Made by a program: the position numbers and the translations under genes. 64,000 bases of DNA from Bradyrhizobium sp. CCBAU 53351 (GTDB lineage: Bacteria > Pseudomonadota > Alphaproteobacteria > Rhizobiales > Xanthobacteraceae): NCBI RefSeq assembly GCF_015291745.1, contig NZ_CP030059.1, forward strand, positions 4,863,501-4,927,500. Direction: 5' to 3'. A model generated the notes under the pieces. The model was not told where the DNA came from and ran no database searches. It worked only from the letters and a program-made list of their open reading frames with translations. Below, piece after piece: positions 37,292 through 45,813 of the stretch. Numbering within the stretch: position 1 is the first letter of the stretch; each line of letters begins with the position of its first letter.

Positions 37292-37692
37292 GTCATTCCG
37301 GGGCGGCGCGTAGCGCCGAGCCCGGAATCCATAACCACAGGCGGATGGAATGGCCTACTATGTCTACATCCTCGCAAGCAAAAAGCACGGCACACTCTAC
37401 ATCGGCGTGACCAGCGATCTTGTTCGCTGTGTGTATGAGCACAAGACAAAAGCTGTTCCCGGATTTACGACCAAGTACGACGTTGGGAAGCTCGTCTTGT
37501 TCGAGATCTACGACGATGCAGTTACCGCCATCACCCGCGAGAAAGAACTCAAGAAGTGGCGTCGCGACTGGAAGACCCGGCTAATCGAGGAGCAGAACCC
37601 AAACTGGGATGATCTCTATCCGGGGATAGCCAACTAAGACCTGTGGTTATGGATTCCGGGCTCGCGCCCAAGTGGGCGCGCCCCGGAATGAC
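37292..37692. mobile_element. Family A palindrome carrying a GIY-YIG gene (copy A7)
   Basis: The left arm (37292-37340) and right arm (37641-37692) are inverted. The inner 23 bp of each (GAGCCCGGAATC... / ...GATTCCGGGCTC) are perfectly complementary. Each arm is itself a hairpin like the minimal unit at 60223-60263. The arms enclose only the 95-codon GIY-YIG gene, 9 bp from the left arm and 3 bp from the right. Other copies have a short non-coding centre. The layout resembles a REPIN with an embedded nuclease gene. Mobility is inference. Confidence 0.65.
37350..37637 (+). CDS. GIY-YIG nuclease family protein (UPF0213-like), catalytic Arg apparently lost
   Basis: This 95-residue single-domain GIY-YIG protein has YVYILAS and TLYIGVTSDL as the two motif strands (Tyr6, Tyr17-Ile18-Gly19), His31 in YEHK and the metal Glu65 in REKELKKW. 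In the family an Arg lies four residues before that His; here the residue is Cys27, codon TGT (37428-37430), one transition from CGT. The enzyme may thus be inactive. A GGATGGA site precedes ATG. The gene lies wholly inside a long inverted repeat, and codon use is less GC-rich than its neighbours, which suggests a mobile origin. Confidence 0.88.
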   Translation: MAYYVYILASKKHGTLYIGVTSDLVRCVYEHKTKAVPGFTTKYDVGKLVLFEIYDDAVTAITREKELKKWRRDWKTRLIEEQNPNWDDLYPGIAN

Positions 37693-37713
37693 GAAGGAGA
37701 GGGCTTTGGGCCC

Positions 37714-38463
37714 TCACCTCACCTTGCCCAGCCGCTCCATGTGCGGCTCGCCGTCTTCGTCGAGCGACCAGAAGATCCGCGTCACCTTGCCGATCAGATT
37801 GTTCATCGGCACGAAGCCGAAGCTCGACATCATGCGGCTGTCGGTGGAATTGTCGCGGTTGTCGCCGAGCACGAAGACATGGCCCGGCGGCACCGTGACA
37901 ACGTTGGTGTTGTCGAGGAAGCCGTTGTCGATGCAGTCGTTGGTGACGTACGAGGCGCCGTTCGGCAGCGTCTCGCGCCAGCGATGGACCTTGACGCCGC
38001 CATCCACTCCGCAGGCGTTGTCGGCGAGCGCGTCCGCGAGCCCGACGCGCGTCACCGGGCGATCGTTGAGGATGAGCGCCCCTCCCCGCATCTGGATGCG
38101 ATCGCCGGGCAGACCGACCACGCGCTTGACGTAGTCGACCGAACCGTCCTTCGCCGTCCGGAACACGACGATGTCGCCGTGTTCGGGGTCGGCGGCGAGG
38201 ATGCGGCCCGAGATCCAGGACGGCGCGAACGGGATGGAATTGCGGCCGTAGCCGTAGGCATATTTCGCGGCGAAGACGTAGTCGCCGACCATCAGCGTTG
38301 GCGCCATCGAGCTGGAGGGGATGCTGAAGGGCTGGTACAGGACGAAGCGAAACAGGATCAGCGGCGACCACAACACCGGGACCAGCAGGATCAGGATGAG
38401 AATGGCCTTCCATTCCCGCGATTGCGCCCTCGAGGGCCGGATCGTTTCGGAAAGAGTGGTCAT
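37714..38463 (-). CDS. lepB: Signal peptidase I
   Basis: This is an inner-membrane serine protease of 249 residues that removes signal peptides from exported proteins. One N-terminal helix (about 19-40) precedes the catalytic domain. Nucleophile Ser52 is in IPSSSMAPTL, general-base Lys113 in YVKRVVGLPGDRI, and GDNRDNSTDSR is the box E motif. ATG at 38463 was chosen because the longer frame to 38577 lacks signal-peptidase homology. It could be one of several lepB paralogues, since the usual lepB-rnc neighbours are absent. Confidence 0.93.
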   Translation of the reverse strand: MTTLSETIRPSRAQSREWKAILILILLVPVLWSPLILFRFVLYQPFSIPSSSMAPTLMVGDYVFAAKYAYGYGRNSIPFAPSWISGRILAADPEHGDIVVFRTAKDGSVDYVKRVVGLPGDRIQMRGGALILNDRPVTRVGLADALADNACGVDGGVKVHRWRETLPNGASYVTNDCIDNGFLDNTNVVTVPPGHVFVLGDNRDNSTDSRMMSSFGFVPMNNLIGKVTRIFWSLDEDGEPHMERLGKVR

Positions 38464-38592
38464 GCGCTTGCCCCGGTCAGGTCTCGTCACGAGATTACGC
38501 AACCTTGGCGCGCGCGCAATCCCGGCTCCGTGATTTTGGTCGCACATCGCGCGGACTGCGTTCAATGCGAAGGCCATGAACGCCGCCGATGA

Positions 38593-39426
38593 TCAGGCCT
38601 GCGGGACGTCCTTGAAGCAGTGCCTGACCCAGTCGATCGTCACGCGCGTCGCCGCGTCGCGCTTCAGGTGATTCTGCACCAACAGCCAGATATCGCGCCG
38701 TTTCGGCAGCAGCGTGACACGCAGGCCGCGGTCGGCGAGCAGATCCCCACAACTATATTCGGGCAGCACGCCGGCGGCTTGGTGGGCGCGGATCAAATTG
38801 CGGATGACGCGAACGTTGTCGGTGACGCAGCGCACGCGGATTTTCCTGGTCCGCAGGAACTGCATCTCGGGAATGGCACCCAACTCATCCGGATAGGTGC
38901 AGAGCATCGGCTCGCCATCGCTCGCAACAGGTTCGAAATAGTAAAGCTTGATGTCGCCGAGTCTCGAGATTGCAAAGTCGCCCTTGTCGGGCTTGCGCAG
39001 CCGGATCGCGAGATCGGCTTCCCACCGCGAGAACTTGACGTTCTCACTCGAGGTGAGGAACTGCAGCATCAGACCGGGATTGGCGCGCAGGAAATCGCTC
39101 GCACGCGGCGACAGCACCTGCTCGGCGACCGTGTTGGTGGATGCGATGCGCAGGCGTCCCACGGGACCCTCCACGCCCTCGCTGAGGCGATCGATCTCGG
39201 CCGCATGCGCGGCCATCGCCTCGACATGCGCCAGCACCGCCTCGCATTGCCGTGTCGGCCTGCGAACGCCGTCGGCAGCCTCGAACAGGCGCAAACCCAA
39301 CGCACGCTCGATGCGCGACAACCGCCGCCCGACCGTGGTCTCGTCGATGCGCAGGCGTGCGCTGGCGCCGGCATAGGTGCCCTCGTCCCTGACGGCGGCG
39401 ATGATGCGGAGATCGTCCCAGTTCAT
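38593..39426 (-). CDS. LysR-family transcriptional regulator
   Basis: This DNA-binding regulator of 277 residues has an N-terminal winged HTH at residues 1-60, with WDDLRIIAAVRDEGTYAGAS and TTVGRRLSRIE as recognition region, and a LysR substrate domain from about 90. The N terminus follows the AsnC-like short form MNWDDLR common in rhizobia. It is divergent, 131 bp, from the isochorismatase-type gene, whose control region holds three CTGC-N6-GCAG-like motifs. It probably regulates that gene and the following GST. Confidence 0.9.
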   Translation of the reverse strand: MNWDDLRIIAAVRDEGTYAGASARLRIDETTVGRRLSRIERALGLRLFEAADGVRRPTRQCEAVLAHVEAMAAHAAEIDRLSEGVEGPVGRLRIASTNTVAEQVLSPRASDFLRANPGLMLQFLTSSENVKFSRWEADLAIRLRKPDKGDFAISRLGDIKLYYFEPVASDGEPMLCTYPDELGAIPEMQFLRTRKIRVRCVTDNVRVIRNLIRAHQAAGVLPEYSCGDLLADRGLRVTLLPKRRDIWLLVQNHLKRDAATRVTIDWVRHCFKDVPQA

Positions 39427-39456
39427 GGGATGAGGCTACATCGACCGCGACAAGCC

Positions 39457-39501
39457 TGCAATATCGCAGCCATCCGCTGCAATATCCCTGCATATCGGCA
39501 G
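39457..39501 (+). promoter_or_regulatory. Candidate LysR operator array
   Basis: Three related 14-mers, CTGCAATATCGCAG (39457-39470), CTGCAATATCCCTG (39477-39490) and CTGCATATCGGCAG (39488-39501), lie between the LysR gene and its divergent neighbour. The first and third show dyad symmetry (CTGC/GCAG), as expected for recognition and activation sites. Confidence 0.55.
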
Positions 39502-39557
39502 GCCGCCCTAGGGACTATGTTGAACCTGCCATTCGCTTTCCGGAGATTCCAGAGATC

Positions 39558-40151
39558 ATGACGACCGCAAAGACCCTGCTGCAGCTCGCCGGCGCCGACC
39601 TAACCCCGCCGCGTCTTGCCGATGCTGCGCTGGTGCTGATCGACATTCAGAACGAATATCTCGCAGGTCCCGTCGCCCTGCCCGACGCCAGGCCCGCGAT
39701 CGCGCGCGCGGCTGCCCTGCTGGCCAAGGCGCGCGCCGCCAATGCCGCGATCATTCATATCGCCCATCGCGGCAAGGCGGGCAGCCTGTTCGATCGCAGC
39801 GCCGACCGCGGCGCCATTGTCGCCGAACTGACGCCGCATGCCGGCGAGCTCGTGATCGAAAAGGAGTTGCCCAACTCGTTTGCCGGCACCGATCTGAAGG
39901 CGCGCCTTGACGCGATCGACAGGAAAAACATCGTGCTGGCCGGCTTCATGACGCATATGTGCGTCAGCTCCACCGCGCGGGCCGCGCTCGACCTCGGCTT
40001 TCGCACGACGATCGATGCCGATGCCTGCGCCACGCGCGACCTGCCCGACGGACGCGGCGGCACGCTGGACGCCCGGAGCATTCACGAGGTTGCGCTCGCC
40101 GAACTGTCCGACCGCTTCGCGATCATCGCGCGCGGCGATGCACTGATGTGA
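39558..40151 (+). CDS. Cysteine hydrolase, isochorismatase family
   Basis: This 197-residue enzyme has the isochorismatase/nicotinamidase-fold triad: Asp29 in LVLIDIQNEY, Lys102 in VIEKELPNSF and nucleophile Cys135 in GFMTHMCVSST. It is probably an amidohydrolase on a small amide. A GGAGATTCC-type site precedes ATG. The GST gene follows after 12 bp, so the two form a transcription unit facing the LysR regulator. Confidence 0.92.
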   Translation: MTTAKTLLQLAGADLTPPRLADAALVLIDIQNEYLAGPVALPDARPAIARAAALLAKARAANAAIIHIAHRGKAGSLFDRSADRGAIVAELTPHAGELVIEKELPNSFAGTDLKARLDAIDRKNIVLAGFMTHMCVSSTARAALDLGFRTTIDADACATRDLPDGRGGTLDARSIHEVALAELSDRFAIIARGDALM

Positions 40152-40163
40152 CGGAGCAAGACG

Positions 40164-40790
40164 ATGCTGCAACTCTACTTCTCGCCGATGGCCTGCTCGC
40201 TTTCGAGCCGCATCGCGCTGATGGAAGCAGGTCTCGATGCGACCTATCATCAGGTGCATCTCTGGACCAAGAAACTCGCGGATGACGGTGATTTTCACGG
40301 CGTCGCCCCGAAGGGCGCGGTTCCGGTGCTGGTGCTGGAGAACGGCGAACGCCTGACGGAAAGCGCGGCGGTGCTGCAATACATCGCCGATCTGAAGCCC
40401 GCCAGCGGCCTCGCGCCGCGTCCGGGCGAGATCGATCGCTACCGCTTGCAGGAATGGCTGAGCTTCATCGGCACGGAGATTCACAAGGCGTTCCTGTTTC
40501 CGACCTTCTGGTACAAGGACGACGGCTCGCTCGCCAAGCCGCGCGCAAGGATCGCCCAGACTCTGTCGATACCGTCTGCGCATCTGGCGGAGCGCGAATT
40601 CCTCGTCGGCAACAGCTTCACGGTGGCCGATGCGCACCTCACCTGGGCCTTGCTGCTGCTCCGTCCCGCCGGCGTCGACGTCGCGCAATGGCCGTCCTTG
40701 TCGGCCTACCTCGCGCGCATGCAGATGCGACCGGCCGTGCGGGACGCGATTGCGACGGAAATGGCCCTGCGCAAGGCGATGGCAGCGTGA
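40164..40790 (+). CDS. Glutathione S-transferase family protein
   Basis: This is a cytosolic GST of 208 residues in the beta-class-like GstA style. The N-terminal thioredoxin-like domain has LYFSPMACSLSSRIALMEAG, with the beta-class Cys region, then GAVPVLVLENGERLTESAAVLQYIADL with cis-Pro and Glu-Ser. The helical domain ends with GNSFTVADAHLTWALLL, the N-capping box. It is in a two-gene unit with the isochorismatase-type gene. Substrate unknown. Confidence 0.92.
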   Translation: MLQLYFSPMACSLSSRIALMEAGLDATYHQVHLWTKKLADDGDFHGVAPKGAVPVLVLENGERLTESAAVLQYIADLKPASGLAPRPGEIDRYRLQEWLSFIGTEIHKAFLFPTFWYKDDGSLAKPRARIAQTLSIPSAHLAEREFLVGNSFTVADAHLTWALLLLRPAGVDVAQWPSLSAYLARMQMRPAVRDAIATEMALRKAMAA

Positions 40791-40900
40791 CGGAACGTCA
40801 CGGCCGCGAAATCTGAGCGTTTCCCCGGCAGGGGCATTGAAGTCGGCGTGGCATGCGCTAATCTGGAGAGATATTTTCGATATTTCCTCGGAAGGCATTC

Positions 40901-42268
40901 ATGAGTGCTCTTTCCAGATTCTGCTTCGCCGGATTTTGCCTGCCCGGTTTGTATCTGGCGCTCTTCGCCTCGCTCTGCGTCGGACCTGCGTCGGCGGATA
41001 CGCGGGTGGCACTGGTGATCGGCAACGGCGCCTATGCCTCTACGGCGCAACTCCCCAACCCCTCACACGATGCCGAAGACGTGGCAGCCTCGCTCAAGCG
41101 CAGCGGCTTCGAGGTGATCCAGGGCGTCGACCTGCGCCAGGCCGACATGCAGGACCTGACCATCCGCTTCGCGCGCGCAGCGAGCAGAGCCGACGTCGCC
41201 CTGTTCTACTACAGCGGCCATGCGATGCAGTACAACGGCGTGAACTATCTGATGCCCGTCGACGCCACGCTGACCGATGAAGCCGACCTCAAGCGTTTCG
41301 TGCGGGTCGACGACATCGTGAACGACCTGCAGCAGGCCAAGAACCTGCGCATCCTGGTGCTGGATTCTTGCCGCGACAATCCACTGGCGGAAATGCTCAA
41401 ACGCTCCGCCGGCTCGACGCGAGCCGCCTCGATCGGGCGCGGCCTGTCGAAGGTCGAGGCACCGCGCGGCACGATCGTGTCGTTCTCGACGCAGTCCGGC
41501 CAGGTCGCCGCCGACGGCGTTGGCCGCAACAGCCCCTACACGACGGCGTTCCTGAAACACATCGAGGAGCCGCAGGAGATCGGCGAAGTCTTTCGCGACA
41601 TCAGCAGCGACGTCTATGATTCCAGCGGCAAGACCCAGCTGCCGGAGCTGTCGCTGTCGATCATCGGCAAGTTCTACCTGAACGGCCCGGTCACGGTCAC
41701 GGTCGCTCCCGGGGCGTCGCAGGCCGCGCCGCGGGCCGACCCGTGCGCGGCCGCGGAGGCCCATTGGAAGGCCGCGGACGGCATCGGCACCGTCAGCGCC
41801 TTCGAGGATCACCTGGCGCGATTTTCGAGCTGCAGCTTCGCCAGTCTCGCCAAGGCGCGGATCGACAGCCTGAAGCAGAAGGTGGCGGTCGCGCCGAGCG
41901 GCAGCGCCAGAACCACCGGCAGCATGGATTTCGACGGCAGCTGGGACGTCACCCTGCACTGCCCGCCGACCGGCAAGGCGCAGGGTTTCACCAGACCGCT
42001 GGCCGGCACCGTGACCAACGGCGTGTTTCATGCAGAGGTTCAGGGCAAGGACGGAGGCAACCGCCTGGAGATCGACGGCCAGATTCCGGCGGACGGCAAG
42101 ACGACGCTGAGCGCGCGCGGCACGACGGGAGCAAGCGCCTACACGCTCAACAACCTCGCGCCGGGCTCGCCTTACGCCTTTACCGTCGACGCGCAATTCG
42201 ATCGCACCCGCGGCACCGGCAAACGCAACGAGGCCCGCGCGTGCAACTTGGTCTTCGTCAAGCGATAG
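40901..42268 (+). CDS. Caspase-family (C14) secreted protein
   Basis: This 455-residue metacaspase-like protein has a signal peptide (about 1-32, ending GPASA-DTR) and so is exported. The p20-type domain at 33-250 has the VALVIGNGAYAST opening, His107 in FYYSGHAMQ and nucleophile Cys157 in VLDSCRDNP. The C-terminal region after about 275 is an uncharacterised extension with a beta-rich end. GGAAGG precedes ATG. Such orthocaspases cut after basic residues in studied cases; the periplasmic target is unknown. It stands alone, convergent with the aldehyde dehydrogenase. Confidence 0.9.
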   Translation: MSALSRFCFAGFCLPGLYLALFASLCVGPASADTRVALVIGNGAYASTAQLPNPSHDAEDVAASLKRSGFEVIQGVDLRQADMQDLTIRFARAASRADVALFYYSGHAMQYNGVNYLMPVDATLTDEADLKRFVRVDDIVNDLQQAKNLRILVLDSCRDNPLAEMLKRSAGSTRAASIGRGLSKVEAPRGTIVSFSTQSGQVAADGVGRNSPYTTAFLKHIEEPQEIGEVFRDISSDVYDSSGKTQLPELSLSIIGKFYLNGPVTVTVAPGASQAAPRADPCAAAEAHWKAADGIGTVSAFEDHLARFSSCSFASLAKARIDSLKQKVAVAPSGSARTTGSMDFDGSWDVTLHCPPTGKAQGFTRPLAGTVTNGVFHAEVQGKDGGNRLEIDGQIPADGKTTLSARGTTGASAYTLNNLAPGSPYAFTVDAQFDRTRGTGKRNEARACNLVFVKR

Positions 42269-42274
42269 CGGCGG

Positions 42275-43711
42275 TCATACGCCCGTCTGGCTGATGAATT
42301 TGGTGTTGAAATAGCCGTCCATGGCCTCGGTGCCGCCTTCCGAGCCGTAGCCGGAATCCTTGATGCCGCCGAACGGCACCTCGGGCAGCGCGAGACCAAA
42401 GCTGTTGATCGACATCATGCCGGCCTCGACAGCCGCCCCCACCGCGGCCGCAGTCTTGGCCGAGTTGGTGAAGGCATAGGAGGCCAGACCGAAGGGCAGA
42501 CGGTTGGCTTCCTCGACGACCTCGTCGAATGACTGGAAGCGCGAGATCAGCGCAAGTGGGCCGAATGGCTCCTCGTTCATGGCGCGCGCATCCTTCGGCA
42601 CGTCGCTGACCACGGTCGGCTCGAAGAAATAGCCCTTGTTGCCGATGCGCTTGCCCCCGGTCTCGAGCTTGGCGCCCTTGCCGACGGCATCCTGCACCAT
42701 GCCTTCGATGGCGCTGACGCGGCGCGGATTGGCGAGCGAACCCATCCTGGACTCGGGATCGAGGCCGTTGCCGACCTTGAATGCCCTGGCAACGTCCACG
42801 AACTTGTCGACGAACTCCCTGAACACCTCGTCCTGGACCAGCATGCGGGTCGGCGAGATGCAGACCTGGCCGGCGTTGCGATACTTGGCGGCCGCCAGGA
42901 TTTTCGCAGCCGAGGTGACGTCGGCGTCCTTGAACACGATCGCGGGCGCGTGGCCGCCGAGCTCCATGGTGGCGCGTTTCATGTGCAGGCCCGCAAGCGC
43001 GTTGAGCTGCTTGCCGACACTGGTCGAGCCGGTGAAGGAGATCTTGCGGATCACCGGATGCGGGATGAGATATTCGGAGATCTCCGCCGGCACGCCATAG
43101 ACGAGGTTGATCACGCCGTCGGGCGCGCCCGCGTCGGCAAAGGCGCGGATGAGCTGCGCGGGAGAAGCCGGCGTCTCCTCCGGCGCCTTGACGATGATCG
43201 AGCAGCCGGCCGCGAGCGCGGCGGAGAGCTTGCGGACCACCTGGTTGATCGGAAAATTCCAGGGCGTGAACGCCGCGACCGGGCCGACCGGCTCCTTGAT
43301 CGCGAGCTGGTAGATGCCCGGCCCGCGCGCCGGGATCAGCCGGCCATAGGCGCGCTTGGCCTCCTCCGCGAACCACTCGATCACGTCGGCCGCGGCCATC
43401 GCCTCCATCTTCGCCTCGCCGAGCGTCTTGCCTTGCTCCATGGTCAGCAGCGGCGCGATCTCGTCATTGCGCTCGCGCATGATGGCGGCGGCCTTGCGCA
43501 TGATGCGGCAGCGCTCGAACGGGGCGACGTTGCGCCAGGTCTTGAAACCCGCAGCGGCAGCGGCCAGCGCCTCGTCGAGATCGGCCTTGCCGGCATGCGC
43601 GACGGTGCCGATCACCTCCTCGGTCGCGGGATTGAGGACTTCGATCATCTTGCCCGAATGAGCCGGGCGCCATGTGCCGCCAATGAAAAGCTGGGTGTTC
43701 GAATAAGCCAA
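42275..43711 (-). CDS. NAD(P)-dependent aldehyde dehydrogenase, succinate-semialdehyde type
   Basis: This 478-residue aldehyde dehydrogenase oxidises an aldehyde to acid, most like succinate- or alpha-ketoglutarate-semialdehyde dehydrogenases. It has [15 protein letters not shown], the cofactor motif [11 protein letters not shown], catalytic Glu in MELGGHAP and nucleophile Cys in [11 protein letters not shown]. It is the last gene of the leftward transporter operon, 12 bp after the short ATPase, which suggests that catabolism of the imported substrate gives a semialdehyde. Confidence 0.92.
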   Translation of the reverse strand: MAYSNTQLFIGGTWRPAHSGKMIEVLNPATEEVIGTVAHAGKADLDEALAAAAAGFKTWRNVAPFERCRIMRKAAAIMRERNDEIAPLLTMEQGKTLGEAKMEAMAAADVIEWFAEEAKRAYGRLIPARGPGIYQLAIKEPVGPVAAFTPWNFPINQVVRKLSAALAAGCSIIVKAPEETPASPAQLIRAFADAGAPDGVINLVYGVPAEISEYLIPHPVIRKISFTGSTSVGKQLNALAGLHMKRATMELGGHAPAIVFKDADVTSAAKILAAAKYRNAGQVCISPTRMLVQDEVFREFVDKFVDVARAFKVGNGLDPESRMGSLANPRRVSAIEGMVQDAVGKGAKLETGGKRIGNKGYFFEPTVVSDVPKDARAMNEEPFGPLALISRFQSFDEVVEEANRLPFGLASYAFTNSAKTAAAVGAAVEAGMMSINSFGLALPEVPFGGIKDSGYGSEGGTEAMDGYFNTKFISQTGV

Positions 43712-43723
43712 GGGAAGTCTCCT

Positions 43724-44371
43724 TTACATCGATTTGCGGCAGATAGCGTCCGCGGCGCGCGTCATCTCCGGTCCGAGATAGGCGCGAAAGCGCGGCTCGG
43801 CGGCGAGGCTGCGGAAGTCCGTCATCCGCGACACCCCGCCGCCGGCCACGAACAGGAATTGCTCGGCGATCTCGGCGAGGATATCGAGGTGCCAGCTCGC
43901 CGTCGGGTGCATGCAGAGGATGACCAGCCTGCCCTCGTCGCGCAGCTTGCGGAAGAAATCCAGCATGAAGCCGATATAACCGTCCTGCAGGTTGAACTGC
44001 GGCTCGTCGAACAGGTGCACGAGCGGCGTCCGGGTCGGCGATGGCGCGAGGAACGCCGAAGGAATCCGCTTGCGAAAGCGCCTGACCTGGTAGGATTGGT
44101 GATAATGGATCGCGAGACGATCGCGCTCGCGATACTTGACCCCATGGATATCCGTGCCCGCGACCAACACGCGTCCCGAGGTCGGCGCATTGGAGCCGGT
44201 CATCATCTCGAACAGGGTCGTCTTGCCGGCACCGTTCGGCCCGACGACGCCGACGATACCCGGCTCGTCCAGCGCCAGGCTTGCCTGAAGCGTGAACGTC
44301 GGACGGCGAACGATGCGGCCCGTCGTATAGACCTTGCTGACATCATCGAGCACGAGCAGCGGTGCGGCCAC
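43724..44371 (-). CDS. Atypical short ABC ATPase lacking the signature motif
   Basis: This 215-residue ABC-type ATPase has Walker A GPNGAGKTT near residue 42, a Q-loop-like HYHQSY, Walker B LVHLFDEP and an H-loop-like ILCMHP. No LSGGQ appears between Q-loop and Walker B. The distance is about 25 residues instead of the usual 60 or more, so the helical subdomain seems deleted. It follows the LivF-like gene with no gap, as a third ATPase of the operon. It might be a regulatory or non-transport ATPase. Confidence 0.8.
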   Translation of the reverse strand: MAAPLLVLDDVSKVYTTGRIVRRPTFTLQASLALDEPGIVGVVGPNGAGKTTLFEMMTGSNAPTSGRVLVAGTDIHGVKYRERDRLAIHYHQSYQVRRFRKRIPSAFLAPSPTRTPLVHLFDEPQFNLQDGYIGFMLDFFRKLRDEGRLVILCMHPTASWHLDILAEIAEQFLFVAGGGVSRMTDFRSLAAEPRFRAYLGPEMTRAADAICRKSM

Positions 44372-45073
44372 TTATTGTACTCCCAGCAAGCGCTGCCGAA
44401 GGGAACGATCATCGCGCAACACAGCGGCCTCCCCGGTCCAGACGATCCGGCCGCGGTCGATGACCGCGGCATGGTCCGCGACCGACAGCGCGATCTCGGC
44501 ATTCTGCTCGACGACCAGCGAGGCGATGCCCTCGTCCTTCATCCGCAAAATCGTCGCGAGCACGTCGCCGACGATCTTTGGCGCCAGCCCCTGGCTAGGC
44601 TCGTCGAACAGCACAAGCCCGGGCGAGCCGACCAGCGCACGTGCAATGGCCACCATCTGCATTTCGCCGCCCGACAGATTTTCGCAATCCCGCTCCATCA
44701 AATATTCGAGCGGCGAGAAGATCGCGCAGGCCTCCTTGACGCTCCATCGACGGAAACGCGTGCCCTTCTGCGCGATCGACAGATTACGCGCCACCGACAG
44801 GGTCGGGCACAGCCGCCGGTCATCTGGCACCCAGCCGATACCGGCACGCGCGACCTCATGGGTCGGATCGTGCGTGACGTCGCGCCCGTCGAAACGCACC
44901 GCGCCGCGCCGCGGCCTCGTCAGCCCGAGGATCGAACGGAGCATGGTGGTCTTGCCGGCGCCATTGGGCCCGAGCAGTGCAAAGACCTTCGCCTGCTCGA
45001 TCGCGAGCGAGGCGGCGAACAGCGCCTGGGTCTCGCCGTAGAACGTATCCAACCCGTCGACTTCGAGGATCAT
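44372..45073 (-). CDS. Branched-chain-type ABC transporter ATPase (LivF-like)
   Basis: This is an ATP-binding subunit of 233 residues for a HAAT-family importer. Walker A LGPNGAGKTTMLRSI near residue 36, LSGGEMQMVAIARAL signature and LFDEPSQGLAP Walker B are present, with the LivF-style ending. ATG at 45073 overlaps the LivG-like stop by 4 bp; a longer frame to 45310 is not used. It should form a heterodimer with LivG. Confidence 0.93.
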   Translation of the reverse strand: MILEVDGLDTFYGETQALFAASLAIEQAKVFALLGPNGAGKTTMLRSILGLTRPRRGAVRFDGRDVTHDPTHEVARAGIGWVPDDRRLCPTLSVARNLSIAQKGTRFRRWSVKEACAIFSPLEYLMERDCENLSGGEMQMVAIARALVGSPGLVLFDEPSQGLAPKIVGDVLATILRMKDEGIASLVVEQNAEIALSVADHAAVIDRGRIVWTGEAAVLRDDRSLRQRLLGVQ

Positions 45074-45813
45074 GCGAACTTCCCCAGATTGGAGCGCCGG
45101 ACCCACTCGTTCTGCTGCAATTCGTGCGGCGTGCCGCGCGCCACCACCTGGCCCCAATGAATGACCGAGATGCGGTCGGCGAGCGAGAACAGGAACTCCA
45201 TGTCGTGTTCGATGGCGACGATGGTGAGCTTGCCTTTGAGGCGAGCGACCAGGCTTGCGAGCCGCTGCACGCCGTCGGAGCCGAGGCCGGATGTCGGCTC
45301 GTCCAGGCACAGCACCCGCGGCGCCTGCGCCAGCGCGACGGCGATCTCCAGCGCGCGGCGGTCGCCGTAGGACAGGTCCTTGGCGCGAACATCGCCCTTC
45401 TCCGCAAGCCCGACTGTCGCAAGCGCTTCGGAAGCCTGCTCGGCGAACTTGCGATCACCGGCCGCGGCGCGGGCGAAATCGAGACCGCGCGCGCGAAACG
45501 CGGGCAAGCCCATCATGACGTTGTCGCGCGCGGAGAATTCGTCGAACAACGTCATGATCTGGAACGAGCGGGCGATGCCCTTGGCGGCGATACGGTGCGG
45601 GCTCAAGCCGGTGACATCCTCGCCGCCGAGACGGATCTTGCCACGATTTGGTTTCACCCGGCCGGTGAGGACGTTGAAGAAGGTGGTCTTCCCGGCACCG
45701 TTCGGGCCCATCACGCCGTGAAACTCGCCCTCGCCGACCGCGAGGTCGACGCTTTCCAATACGACACGATCGCCGAAGCGGACATGCACACCTGCGGCCT
45801 CGACCATGCTCAT
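45070..45813 (-). CDS. Branched-chain-type ABC transporter ATPase (LivG-like)
   Basis: This second ATPase of the importer has 247 residues. It has Walker A GPNGAGKTTFFNVLTG near residue 39, LSYGDRRALEIAVAL in the signature position (LSYGD, normal for LivG) and CLDEPTSGLGSDG Walker B. ATG at 45813 follows GGGAGCGGG and overlaps the LivM-like stop by 4 bp. The chain of overlapping genes shows one transcript. Confidence 0.93.
   Translation of the reverse strand: MSMVEAAGVHVRFGDRVVLESVDLAVGEGEFHGVMGPNGAGKTTFFNVLTGRVKPNRGKIRLGGEDVTGLSPHRIAAKGIARSFQIMTLFDEFSARDNVMMGLPAFRARGLDFARAAAGDRKFAEQASEALATVGLAEKGDVRAKDLSYGDRRALEIAVALAQAPRVLCLDEPTSGLGSDGVQRLASLVARLKGKLTIVAIEHDMEFLFSLADRISVIHWGQVVARGTPHELQQNEWVRRSNLGKFA

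Noticed and set aside
42950..45160. 736-codon plus-strand frame over the ABC ATPase and dehydrogenase genes
   Set aside because: The opposite strand carries Walker motifs and aldehyde dehydrogenase signatures with overlapping starts and stops.
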